From NCBI GenBank assembly GCA_005880175.1, contig VBJR01000041.1:1-47621 (forward strand): a DNA stretch of 47,621 bases, given 5' to 3'. The notes beneath the pieces are model-generated. The model did not search any database. It saw only the letters and a program-made list of their open reading frames with translations, and was not told where the DNA came from. Position numbers and translations under genes: made by a program. The stretch comes from Chloroflexota bacterium (GTDB taxonomy: Bacteria; Chloroflexota; Dormibacteria; Dormibacterales; Dormibacteraceae). Shown piece after piece: positions 8,119 through 16,351 of the stretch. Every line of letters starts with the position of its first letter. Positions within the stretch are counted from its first letter, which is position 1.

Positions 8119-9380
8119 TGCTGAGCGAGGAGAAGAACCGGCTGCTCTGCCAGACCGGGCCGGACACGCCGATGGGCGAGCTGCTCCGGCGCTACTGGCA
8201 GCCGATCGCGGGCGAGGCCGAGCTCGACGCGACGCCCTCCAGGCCCGTCCGGATCCTGGGCGAGGACCTCGTGCTCTACCGCGACCGCGCCGGCACGTAC
8301 GGCCTGGTCGACCGGCACTGCCCGCACCGGCGCGCCGACCTCTCGTACGGCTTCGTCGAGGACTGCGGCCTCCGCTGCAACTACCACGGCTGGCTGTTCG
8401 ACGAGACCGGTGCCTGCCTGCACCAGCCGTTCGAGGAGCGCGCCCACCCGCACGCCCGGTTCAAGGAGAAGATCGCGGTCAAGGCGTACCCGGTCCGGGC
8501 GCTCGCCGGCATCGTCTGGGCCTACCTGGGCCCGCCGCCCGCGCCGCAGCTGCCCGACTGGGACCGCTTCCACCACCGGGGCTACCGGCAGGTGGTGCTC
8601 GCCGAAGTGCCCTGCAACTGGTTCCAGTGCCAGGAGAACTCCATCGACCCGGTCCACTTCGAGTGGCTGCACTCGAACTGGTCGCAGGTCCTGCGCGGCG
8701 AGGACGGGCCGCGGGCGCCGACGCACACGCGCCTGGGCTTCGACGAGTTCGACTACGGCTTCGTGTACCGGCGCATCCGCGAGGACACCACCGAGGAGGA
8801 CCCGCTCTGGACCACCGGGCGGGTGTGCCTGTGGCCCAACTGCCTGTACACGGGCCACTTCGAGTGGCGGGTGCCGATCGACGACGAGAACACGCTGAGC
8901 GTGGGCTGGTTCATCGACCCGCTGCCGGGCGACGAGCCGTTCGAGCAGGAGCGGATCCCGTGCTGGACCGCGCCGGTGGCCGATCCCGTCACCGGCCGCT
9001 GGCTCGACAGCCACGTCATGAACCAGGACTTCGTGGCCTGGGTCGGCCAGGGCCGGATCGCGGACCGCACCAGGGAGCACCTGGGCGAGAGCGACCGGGG
9101 CGTGCTGCTGATGCGCAAGAAGCTGTTCGAGCAGGTGGACGTCGTCGCGTCCGGGTCGGACCCGATCGCCGTGATCCGCGACCCCGAGCGGAACCATCGC
9201 CTCCACCTGCCGCTGATCGGCGACCGCCTGGCCTCCCCCGACGGCGGGCCGCCCCCGTTCCCCTTCCTGGCCGGCCAGCCGCCGGAGATCGTCGACGAGC
9301 TGCGCCGGGTCTGGGCGGCGTGCGCGCGCAAGGCGGTTCCCCCCACCCCGTACCTCCCCCGCGACGGCGGAGGGAGCTGA
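8118..9380 (+). CDS. Rieske non-heme iron oxygenase, alpha subunit
   Basis: The protein (420 residues) has the full two-domain layout of ring-hydroxylating or O-demethylating oxygenases. Rieske [2Fe-2S] ligands are C68-x-H70 and C87-x2-H90. The mononuclear iron site is D177-x2-H180-x4-H185 within ENSIDPVHFEWLH. The N-terminal Rieske and C-terminal catalytic organisation resembles the phthalate dioxygenase/vanillate demethylase/phenoxybenzoate dioxygenase group. TTG 8118 was chosen because AGGAGGAG lies 7 bases upstream and the family's N-terminal helix begins there. It needs a reductase, which is not in this window. The MetE-like gene follows after 14 bases, so the two are probably one operon. 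The substrate is not deducible. Confidence 0.9.
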   Translation: MLSEEKNRLLCQTGPDTPMGELLRRYWQPIAGEAELDATPSRPVRILGEDLVLYRDRAGTYGLVDRHCPHRRADLSYGFVEDCGLRCNYHGWLFDETGACLHQPFEERAHPHARFKEKIAVKAYPVRALAGIVWAYLGPPPAPQLPDWDRFHHRGYRQVVLAEVPCNWFQCQENSIDPVHFEWLHSNWSQVLRGEDGPRAPTHTRLGFDEFDYGFVYRRIREDTTEEDPLWTTGRVCLWPNCLYTGHFEWRVPIDDENTLSVGWFIDPLPGDEPFEQERIPCWTAPVADPVTGRWLDSHVMNQDFVAWVGQGRIADRTREHLGESDRGVLLMRKKLFEQVDVVASGSDPIAVIRDPERNHRLHLPLIGDRLASPDGGPPPFPFLAGQPPEIVDELRRVWAACARKAVPPTPYLPRDGGGS

Positions 9381-9394
9381 AGGAGCGCGTCGCC

Positions 9395-10483
9395 ATGAGC
9401 ACACCTCGAGCGGAGACCGTCGGCAGCCTGCTGCGGCCGTACGAGCTGCTGGCCGCCCGCCGCTGGCTGGCCGAGGGGACGGTCCCGCCCGAGCGGGTCC
9501 GCGAGCTGGAGGACGTCGCCGTGCTGGCCGCCATCCGGCTGCAGGAGGCGAGCGGTCTCGACGTCGTCACCGACGGCGAGATGCGGCGCGGCGGCTGGTC
9601 GGTGACCACCGAGCTGCTGGACGGGTTCGAGCCGCGGCCGGGCGGCCCCGGCCTGACGTGGCACGGCGAGGGCAAGGACCTGCGCATGGGCGGCGGCTAC
9701 CCGACGGTGGTGCGCCCGCTCAGCCGGCGCCGCGGCCTGGCCGACGACTACCCGTTCGTGGCCGAGCACGCGCGGGTGCGGGCGAAGGTGTGCATGCCCG
9801 CGCCGAGCTACCACCGGCGGTTCTGGTACCAGAAGCACTCGGCCGCCGCGTACCCCACGTGCGAGGACTTCCTGGTGGCGGTCCGCGACCTGCTGCGCGA
9901 GGACGTGGCCCGGCTGGTCGAGCTCGGCTGCGACTACGTGCAGCTGGACGCCCCGAACTACGGATCGCTGTGCGACGTCGAGCACCGGCGCCGGCTGGAG
10001 GCGCAGGGCCACGACCTGGACGCGGAGCTGGCGTACGACGTGGCGCTGGACAGCTCGCTGTTCGAGGGCTTCACGGGGATCACGCGGGCGCTGCACGTCT
10101 GTCGCGGCAACGCCGCCGGCAGGTGGCACTCGACGGGCGGCTACGGCACGATCGCCAAGCAGCTGTTCCCGGGCCTGGACATGGACGTGCTGCTGCTGGA
10201 GTACGACAGCGAGCGGTCCGGCGACTTCGAGCCGCTGCGCTGCATCCGCGACGGCGTCGTTGCCGTGCTGGGCCTGGTCACGACCAAGACGGGCACGCTG
10301 GAGGACGCGGCCGCGATCGAGGAGCGGATCGCGGAGGCGGCCCGGATCAAGCCGCTCGCGGAGCTGGCGCTGAGCCCGCAGTGCGGCTTCGCGTCGGTCG
10401 CGGTCGGCAACCCGGTGACGCCGGACGAGCAGCGGGCGAAGCTGGAGCTGGTCGGCCGCGTCGCGCGGCGCGTCTGGGGTTGA
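9395..10483 (+). CDS. MetE C-terminal-like zinc methyltransferase
   Basis: This 362-residue protein matches only the catalytic C-terminal half of cobalamin-independent methionine synthase, a (beta/alpha)8 barrel. All four zinc ligands are identifiable: H234-x-C236 (LHVCRGN), E269 (LLLEYDS) and C330 (LSPQCGF). The folate-binding N-terminal barrel of MetE (about 750 residues in full) is absent, as in archaeal-type core enzymes and several catabolic methyl- or thiol-transferase relatives. AAGGAG stands 7 bases before ATG 9395. Coupling to a Rieske oxygenase suggests handling of a methyl or thiol group removed from a substrate, rather than housekeeping methionine synthesis. This is inference. Confidence 0.82.
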   Translation: MSTPRAETVGSLLRPYELLAARRWLAEGTVPPERVRELEDVAVLAAIRLQEASGLDVVTDGEMRRGGWSVTTELLDGFEPRPGGPGLTWHGEGKDLRMGGGYPTVVRPLSRRRGLADDYPFVAEHARVRAKVCMPAPSYHRRFWYQKHSAAAYPTCEDFLVAVRDLLREDVARLVELGCDYVQLDAPNYGSLCDVEHRRRLEAQGHDLDAELAYDVALDSSLFEGFTGITRALHVCRGNAAGRWHSTGGYGTIAKQLFPGLDMDVLLLEYDSERSGDFEPLRCIRDGVVAVLGLVTTKTGTLEDAAAIEERIAEAARIKPLAELALSPQCGFASVAVGNPVTPDEQRAKLELVGRVARRVWG

Positions 10484-10640
10484 CGGCCGGACCGGCCGCC
10501 GGCGGGGCCTCGGCCGACACCAGGCCGAGCAGCCCGAGCGCGTCGAGCGACACGCGCGGTTGACGCGGGCCACTCCCTGGCCGACACTTCCAAAACCGCG
10601 GTTCCAACCGAACCGACCGACGTGAAGAGAGGGAGTGCCA

Positions 10641-12403
10641 ATGCATCGTCGCTATCTCGTGGTCCTCGGCCTCGTGACCGTGCTGCTCGGCATGGTCTGG
10701 GCCGCGCCCACGACCGCATCCGCGCAGAGCACGATCGTCAAGGTCGCCCAGGGCAAGGTCCGGCGGCCCGCGCTCGTCCTGCCCGACGGCACGAGGAAGC
10801 TGGTCCCGACCATCTCGGGCGGCGCCGTCGCCGCGGCCGCGCCCATGCCGTCCGACCTGGACGACCCCAACGTGCGCGCCGACAACACCGCCGATCCGGG
10901 CGGCGCCAGGTCCGGCGTCACGATCGACACGGCGGGCTGCGCCAACCGCAACCCCGCCAACAACGTCCGCGTCAACCAGGACTGCACGTTCCGGCGCCAG
11001 GCCGAGGAGCTGATCAAGGCCAACCCGGTCAGCCCGCGCAACCTCGTCGCCGGCCAGAACGACAGCGCCGCCGGGTTCAACCACTGCGGCTTCGACTTCT
11101 CGTTCGACAGCGGCCAGCACTGGGGCACCGGCATCCCGCCCTTCTACCAGCACCTGAACGGCCCGGTCGCCGGCCACACCATCACGGGCGGACCCGGCAC
11201 GGGGCACACGTACGACGCGGCCAGCGACCCGGCGCTCGCCTTCGACTCGCAGGGCCGCGCCTTCTTCAGCTGCATCGTGTTCGACATCAACACGCCGGCG
11301 TCCGCCGTGTTCGTCACGGCCTCCGTGCCCGGCGCGGGCGGCTCCTTCTACAACAACGTGCCGGCCGGCGGCACCTCGTTCGTGGCGGTCGAGGACAGCA
11401 GCCCGACGATCGCGCACGACAAGGAGTTCATCACCGCCGACGCCAACCCCCGCAGCCCGAACCGCGACAACGTCTACGTGACGTGGACCGTGTTCAAGTT
11501 CGGGACGACCTGCGGCGCGCCGGCCGACGGCACGCTCCAGTTCTGCTCGAACGCGATCTTCGGCGCACGTTCAACACGTGCGACCTGGACCAGGGCTCCG
11601 ACCCGGTGACCCTGGCCAACGGCAACCTCGTGGCCGTCTTCAACAACAGCAACACGACCACGGCCAACAACCAGCAGCTGGCGGTCGTCTGCAAGCCGAG
11701 CGGCAGCTCGCCGGCCGGCACCGCCCACATGAACTGCGGCAGCCCGTCGAAGGTCGGCGACGACGCCTCCTCGGGCGCGCCCACGTGCAACTTCGGCCGC
11801 GGGCCCGAGCCGTGCATCCCGGGCGCGTTCATCCGCACGAACGACTTCCCGCGGCTGGCGGCTGATCCCGGCGGCCAGCTGGTCTCGGTCTGGCAGGACT
11901 TCCGCGGCGGCGAGCTGGACATCCAGGTCTCGCGCTCGAACGACGGCGGCCAGACGTGGACGACGGCGGCCAGGCCGGCCAACCCGGACACCGGGTTCGA
12001 CCACTACATGCCCGCGGTGGACGTCGTGAAGGGCAGCAACGGTCGCTTCGGCGTCAGCTACTACCGCACGGCCCAGGTGCCGAACGAGGCAGCCAACGCG
12101 AGCACCACCGTCTTCGCGCCGGGCCAGCCCGGGGTGCAGGCGACCGCGTCGCAGTACGTGCTGGCCGGCGGGCGCGGCCTGAACACGCCGCTCGCCGCCC
12201 GCGCGATCTCGCCGATGTTCCCGCCGCCGAGCGGCAACCAGGCCGGCTTCAACGGGGACTACAGCAGCCTCGTCCTGGTCGGCGACACGGCTCACCCGCT
12301 CTGGTCGGACACGCGGAACACCGCTCCGGCCGGCCAGGTGGCCACAGTACCGGCCCCGGAGGAGGACATCTTCACCGACTCGCTCGACCTGCCCGGCAGG
12401 TAG
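10641..12403 (+). pseudogene. Secreted BNR/sialidase-like protein, frame disrupted near 11570
   Basis: ATG 10641, preceded by AAGAGAGGGAG, opens a signal peptide (MHRRYLVVLGLVTVLLGMVWA, cleavage near TASAQ) and a beta-rich secreted domain with one Asp-box-like motif (SFDSGQHW). This frame runs to about 11570 and then reads into an unrelated tail ending at 11609. The homologous reading continues in a different frame from about 11572 (FNTCDLDQGSDP) to the stop at 12403, with a good Asp-box, SNDGGQTW. Either a short segment has been lost at the junction GGCGCACGTTC, or the assembly is wrong. Asp-box proteins form beta-propellers; many are sialidases or other glycan-active enzymes, but no sialidase arginine triad could be confirmed. 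Not a programmed frameshift: no slippery heptamer is present. Confidence 0.75.
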
Positions 12404-12411
12404 ACGCCAAC

Positions 12412-12440
12412 GCCCGGGCCGCGCGCGTCGCGGCCCGGGC
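12412..12440 (+). terminator. Hairpin terminator after BNR gene
   Basis: GCCCGGGCCGCG (12412-12423) and its exact complement (12429-12440) form a 12-bp stem with a 5-base loop, 8 bases after the stop at 12403. Confidence 0.7.
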
Positions 12441-12465
12441 ACCCGTCCTGTCATGCTGTGGCGCG

Positions 12466-12918
12466 ATGACTTCTGGGGATCGCGCCTACGTCGAACAGAA
12501 CACGCGGGAGCTGGAGCGGATGCGGGCCCTGGTGACCCGGCTGAGCGACGAGGACCTGCGCCGCCCGGTCAACGAGCATTGGACCGTCGCGGGAGTGCTG
12601 GGTCACATCGCGTTCTGGGACGCGCGGATCCTGTCGCTGGCTGACAAGCTGGAGCGGGTCCCGGCCTGGTCCCCGAGCGAAGAGGAGCCGGAGGACGTGG
12701 ACTGGATCAACGACGCGTCGAGCCCCCTGATCCACGCGGTGGAGCCGCGGGCCCTGGCGGAGCTGGCCCTGCGCCTGGCCGAGCAGGCGGACCAGCGGGT
12801 GGTGTCGCTGCCCGTGGACCGGCTGTGGCCGGCGGACCCGCACAGCCCGCTGAACCCGCTGCGCGCCAGCCACCGTGGCGAGCACCTGGACGAGATCGAG
12901 GCCGCCCTGGGCGGCTGA
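12466..12918 (+). CDS. DinB-like four-helix metalloprotein
   Basis: The 150-residue protein fits the DinB/YfiT superfamily: a helical bundle with metal-binding histidines, here in HWTVAGVLGHIAFWD (about residues 37-51) and the C-terminal SHRGEHLDEIEAAL. Members include DNA-damage-inducible proteins and mycothiol- or bacillithiol-dependent transferases and isomerases. The presence of an MshC-type mycothiol ligase in the window makes a mycothiol-dependent role plausible but unproven. ATG 12466 has no ribosome site; CATGCT eight bases upstream could be a -10 element of a leaderless transcript. The gene is separated from its left neighbour by a terminator. Confidence 0.75.
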   Translation: MTSGDRAYVEQNTRELERMRALVTRLSDEDLRRPVNEHWTVAGVLGHIAFWDARILSLADKLERVPAWSPSEEEPEDVDWINDASSPLIHAVEPRALAELALRLAEQADQRVVSLPVDRLWPADPHSPLNPLRASHRGEHLDEIEAALGG

Positions 12919-12976
12919 GCCGGGATCCACCGCGCGAGCTGACCAGGTTCCGCCTCGAGCGGGGCCTGTCCGCTCG

Positions 12977-13294
12977 TCAGGGGCCGGCCAGCTCCGCGGC
13001 CACGTCGCGGCCGTCCAGCAGGATCGTCCAGCGCTCGATCGCGACGGGGGTCAGCATCCCGTTCCACGCCCACGGGTCCTCCGCCAGCCGCTCGCGGATC
13101 GCCGCCTCGGACTCGGCCCGGACCACGTGCAGCGTGTCCTCGCCGCCCTCCAGCGGGCCGCCCAGCACGATGAACCCGGCGTCCACCAGCCCGTCCATGA
13201 ACCGCGCGTGCTCGTCCCAACCCGCCTGCTGGCGCATGTCGCGCGACCAGTCCCACGGGCCGCCGCGCCGGAGCCGGACCACGAAGACGGCCAC
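12977..13294 (-). CDS. YCII-domain protein
   Basis: The 105-residue product matches the YCII/YciI-like ferredoxin-fold family: HARFMDGLVDAGFIVLGGPL, then HVV, then DPW and a terminal beta-strand region. These small proteins have His/Asp pairs that can act as acid-base catalysts; YciI homologues include a muconolactone-like isomerase and a dehydrochlorinase. GTG 13294 starts two bases after the stop of the upstream GalB-like gene, so they form one minus-strand operon. A role as an accessory isomerase of the meta-cleavage pathway is possible. Confidence 0.8.
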   Translation of the reverse strand: MAVFVVRLRRGGPWDWSRDMRQQAGWDEHARFMDGLVDAGFIVLGGPLEGGEDTLHVVRAESEAAIRERLAEDPWAWNGMLTPVAIERWTILLDGRDVAAELAGP

Positions 13295-13296
13295 GG

Positions 13297-14022
13297 TCAG
13301 AACTCGCTCACGAGGCGCGGCGTCAGCTGCTGGAACGCCTCGACGAACCGCGTGCCGGGACCCGCGCCGAAGTAGCGGGCCTGCACCGCGCGCTGCTCGC
13401 CCCGCTGCCGGTAGTGGTCGCGGAGGTACGACTGGGCGGCCATCGCGGCCATCGCCGCCTCCTTCCGCTCGATGACGGGCGTGCAGTCGAGGAACGTGTC
13501 GGGCCGGAACCCGCACTGCTCCGGGTGGTGGGGCTCGAAGACGTACACGCGAGGCGGCGGGATCGTGACGAACGCGCTGGCGACGCCGGCCGCGCCCATC
13601 GCGATCTTCCGCGCCCGGTCCGCCGTGGCGAACGCGACCGGGTGGTCCGGGTTGAACGGGTCGATCTGCGTGTGCGTCAGGAGGACGTCCGGCCGGACGT
13701 CGCGCATGACCTCGACCAGGCGCTCGACCGCGGCGGCGGGCACCTCCAGCGGGTAGTCGCCGAGATCGAACGGCACGAACTCCGCGCCGATCTCGGCCGC
13801 CGCCCGGGCGCACTCCCCGTGGCGGATGCGCTTGACGTTCTCGACGGTCTGCGACGGCTCCTTCCAGAGGTCTCCCGACTCACCGCGCTCGCCGTAGCTG
13901 AGCGCGACCACCGTGGCTCGCCAGCCCGCGGCCGTGTGCGTGGCGATCGCGCCCGCGGCTCGCCAGACGAAGTCGGCGGCGTGCGCGCCGACCACCAGCA
14001 ATGACCCTCGGGGATCCGTCAT
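13297..14022 (-). CDS. galB: PIG-L-family 4-oxalomesaconate hydratase (GalB-like)
   Basis: This 241-residue protein belongs to the LmbE/PIG-L fold. It carries AHAAD (13-17) in place of the usual AHPDD of deacetylases, then FVWRAAGAIA, LSYGERGES, the FDLGDYPL region and HTQIDPFNPDH (117-127). The AHAADFVWR and GERGES signatures are those of GalB, the zinc-dependent hydratase that converts 4-oxalomesaconate to 4-carboxy-4-hydroxy-2-oxoadipate in gallate and protocatechuate 4,5-cleavage. The gene stands divergent to an operon holding a LigJ-like amidohydrolase, a LigB-type dioxygenase and CHA-aldolase-like genes, which supports the call. ATG 14022 was chosen; ATGs at 14031 and 14034 are also in frame and none has a strong ribosome site. 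Confidence 0.78.
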   Translation of the reverse strand: MTDPRGSLLVVGAHAADFVWRAAGAIATHTAAGWRATVVALSYGERGESGDLWKEPSQTVENVKRIRHGECARAAAEIGAEFVPFDLGDYPLEVPAAAVERLVEVMRDVRPDVLLTHTQIDPFNPDHPVAFATADRARKIAMGAAGVASAFVTIPPPRVYVFEPHHPEQCGFRPDTFLDCTPVIERKEAAMAAMAAQSYLRDHYRQRGEQRAVQARYFGAGPGTRFVEAFQQLTPRLVSEF

Positions 14023-14111
14023 GGCGACCATCATAGAGGTCGAAAATGAACGTCCCGTGACGATCGAAAGGTGCCATCGGTCGTGCCGATACCGGCAATC
14101 GGCGTGACCCA

Positions 14112-14141
14112 TTGGACACCGCGCCGGGGCGTACTTAGCAT
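14112..14141 (+). promoter_or_regulatory. Candidate promoter of the catabolic operon
   Basis: TTGGAC (14112-14117), an 18-base spacer and TAGCAT (14136-14141) resemble a sigma70-type promoter and lie 40 bases before the RidA-like start. This is the only gap on the plus side before a run of closely packed genes to about 17.9 kb. Confidence 0.4.
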
Positions 14142-14180
14142 GTGCCGAACGGAGCCCGCCGTCACACGGAGGAGGAGAGA

Positions 14181-14573
14181 TTGGGCAGGCGACAGACACT
14201 CGAGGTGCCTGGTGTGTCACACGATGCGCCGATCCCGATGGGAGTCCGTGTCGGCAACATGGTGTTCTCCTCCGGCATCGCGGGGAAGGACCCGGCCGAT
14301 GGGTCGCTCCCACCCGATCCGGCCAGGCAAGCCGAGCTGATGTTCCTGAACGTTCGCACGCTGCTCGAACGCGCGGGCGCGACGCTCGACGACGTGGCAC
14401 ATCTGACGGTGTGGGTGAAGGACAGCGCCTACCGCGAGCACCTGAACCATGAGTGGCTGAAGGCGTTCCCCGACGAGGACGACCGGCCCGCCCGCCACAC
14501 GCTGGTGTCGGACCTTCGGGGCGGCATGCTGATCCAGTGTGAGCTGGTCGCAGTGCTGGAGGATTCCCAATGA
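14181..14573 (+). CDS. RidA/YjgF-family protein
   Basis: The 130-residue protein has the RidA fold pattern: VGNMVFSSGIAG, then NVRTLLERAGATLDDVAHLTVWVKD, and a final ARHTLVSDLRGGMLIQCELVAVL strand in which the Arg contacts a carboxylate ligand. RidA proteins hydrolyse reactive enamines/imines, and catabolic paralogues often act on aromatic ring-cleavage products. TTG 14181 is supported by GGAGGAGGAG directly upstream. The stop overlaps the next start (ATGA at 14570), so it is translationally coupled to the LigJ-like hydratase. Confidence 0.88.
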   Translation: MGRRQTLEVPGVSHDAPIPMGVRVGNMVFSSGIAGKDPADGSLPPDPARQAELMFLNVRTLLERAGATLDDVAHLTVWVKDSAYREHLNHEWLKAFPDEDDRPARHTLVSDLRGGMLIQCELVAVLEDSQ

Positions 14574-15589
14574 TCATCGACGCGCACGGGCACGTATCGG
14601 CCCCGCCCGAGCTCTATGCGTACAAGGCGGTGCTGCTGTCCAGCCGCGGCTACCACGGCAAGGGCAGCCCCGGCATCGGCGACGAGCGCCTGCACCAGGG
14701 CGTCAGGCGCCACCTGGAGCTGCTGCAGAGCGTGGGCACCGACGTGCAGTTCCTGTCCCCGCGTCCGTTCCACCTCATGCACTCCGAGAAGCCGGAGTCG
14801 ATCGTGCGCTGGTGGGTCGAGGCCAACAACGACATCATCGCCAGGCAGTGCCGGGCGTATCCCGACGTCTTCCGCGGCGTGTGCGGGTTGCCGCAGTCGG
14901 GTGGCGGCGACATCCGGCCGTGCGTCGAGGAGCTGGAGCGCTGCGTCAGCGAGCTCGGGTTCATCGGCTGTCTGATCAATCCGGACCCCACCGAGGGCAC
15001 GGGACTGATGCCCACCCTCGACGACGAGTACTGGTATCCGCTCTACGAGAAGATGGTCGAGCTCGACGTGCCCGGCCTGGTCCACTCGACGTCGTGCAAG
15101 CACTTCCGTGAGTCGTACAGCGCGCACTTCATCAGCGAGGAGAGCATCGCTGTGCTCAACCTGTGCAAGGCGGAGAGTCGCGTGTTCGCCGACTTTCCCG
15201 ACCTGCGGCTCATCATCTCGCACGGCGGCGGCTCGGTCCCGTACCAGATCGGTCGCTGGCGGGCGCACCGATTCCGCGAACGGGAGTCGAACCCGTCACT
15301 GGAAACGTTCGACGACAGCATGCGCCGGCTCTATTACGACACGGTCCTGTACAATGTCGAGTCGCTCGACTTCCTGTTCCGGATCGTCGGCACGGACCGC
15401 TGCCTGTTCGGTACCGAGAACCCGGGCTCGGGTTCCTCGAAGGACCCGGCGACGGGCGCCTGGATGGACGATCTCAAACCCGTGATCGAGAGCATCCCGT
15501 GGCTGAGCGAAACGGACCGCGGCGCCATCTTCGAGAACAACGTGCGCGCCGTGTTCCCGCGCTTCCAGGTACCCGCGCAGGTGCCATAG
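14570..15589 (+). CDS. ligJ: Amidohydrolase-family 4-oxalomesaconate hydratase (LigJ-like)
   Basis: The 339-residue protein is an amidohydrolase-2 TIM barrel. It opens with IIDAHGHVSAPPELYAYKA, close to the LigJ N-terminus, with the metal-binding H-x-H at residues 6-8, then FLSPRPF, GCLINPDP, LVHST, a conserved ISHGGGSVPYQIGR histidine segment and the late Asp/Glu region FGTENPGSG. LigJ hydrates 4-oxalomesaconate to CHA in protocatechuate 4,5-cleavage. Related ACMSD-type decarboxylases share the fold, so the exact reaction needs assay. It overlaps the RidA-like gene by 4 bases and is followed after 9 bases by livG. The divergent GalB-like gene would encode an unrelated enzyme for the same reaction. 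Confidence 0.82.
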   Translation: MIIDAHGHVSAPPELYAYKAVLLSSRGYHGKGSPGIGDERLHQGVRRHLELLQSVGTDVQFLSPRPFHLMHSEKPESIVRWWVEANNDIIARQCRAYPDVFRGVCGLPQSGGGDIRPCVEELERCVSELGFIGCLINPDPTEGTGLMPTLDDEYWYPLYEKMVELDVPGLVHSTSCKHFRESYSAHFISEESIAVLNLCKAESRVFADFPDLRLIISHGGGSVPYQIGRWRAHRFRERESNPSLETFDDSMRRLYYDTVLYNVESLDFLFRIVGTDRCLFGTENPGSGSSKDPATGAWMDDLKPVIESIPWLSETDRGAIFENNVRAVFPRFQVPAQVP

Positions 15590-15598
15590 ACTGCCCCG

Positions 15599-16351
15599 AT
15601 GACCGTCGTGCTCTCGGCGCGGGGTCTCACGATGCGCTTCGGCGGGTTCACCGCCGTGGACGACGTGGACCTCGACGTGGAGGAGGGAGAGCTGCACGCG
15701 CTGGTCGGTCCCAACGGCGCCGGCAAGAGCACGCTGCTCAACCTCCTCGGCGGGCAGCTGCTGCAGACGTCCGGCGACATCCGGTTCCTGGACCGCTCGC
15801 TCGGCGCGACGACGCCGCACGTGCGGGCGCGTCTCGGCATCGGGCGCTCGTTCCAGCTGACGTCGGTGGTGCCCGGCTTCACGTGCCTGGAGAACGTGCT
15901 GCTGGCCGTCGAGGCCCGGCACCCGATGGTGGCGATGCTCCGGCCGCGGGCGAGCGCCGCCGACACCGCCCAGGCGGCGGAGATCCTGGAGCTGGTCGGC
16001 CTCAGCGCCCGCGCGGACGTCCCGGTGGACTCGCTCGGGCACGGCCAGCAGAAGCAGCTCGAGGTGGCGATGGCGATGGGCCGGCGGCCCCGGGTGCTGC
16101 TGCTGGACGAGCCGACCTCGGGCCTGACGGAGCACGAGCGCGCCTCGCTCGGCGACCTGCTGCGGCAGGTGGCCGAGCGATCGACGATCGTCATGGCCGA
16201 GCACGACGTGGACTTCGTGCGCCGGATCGCCACGCGGGTCACGGCGTTCAACCTGGGCCGGAAGATCGCCGAGGGGAGCGCGCAGGAGGTGTTCGACAGC
16301 GCGATCGTCCGGCAGGTCTACCTGAGGAGCACGGTCGATGCTCGAGCTTAA
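15599..16351 (+). CDS. livG: Liv-type ABC importer ATPase (LivG-like)
   Basis: The 250-residue ATPase has Walker A GPNGAGKS, a Q-loop (SFQLTSV), signature LGHGQQ, Walker B LLLDEPTSGL and a normal switch histidine in AEHD. The long Q-loop-to-signature helical segment is typical of LivG, which together with LivF powers uptake of branched-chain amino acids, or in catabolic clusters aromatic acids, amides and similar compounds. TAGACT lies 6 bases before ATG 15599 and overlaps the stop of the upstream gene, so an additional leaderless promoter is possible. livF overlaps its 3' end by 14 bases. Confidence 0.9.
   Translation: MTVVLSARGLTMRFGGFTAVDDVDLDVEEGELHALVGPNGAGKSTLLNLLGGQLLQTSGDIRFLDRSLGATTPHVRARLGIGRSFQLTSVVPGFTCLENVLLAVEARHPMVAMLRPRASAADTAQAAEILELVGLSARADVPVDSLGHGQQKQLEVAMAMGRRPRVLLLDEPTSGLTEHERASLGDLLRQVAERSTIVMAEHDVDFVRRIATRVTAFNLGRKIAEGSAQEVFDSAIVRQVYLRSTVDARA

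Noticed and set aside
8627..9394. Upstream extension of the MetE-like frame through the Rieske gene
   Set aside because: Arg/Pro-rich nonsense translation; ATG 9395 has an AAGGAG site and begins the family domain.
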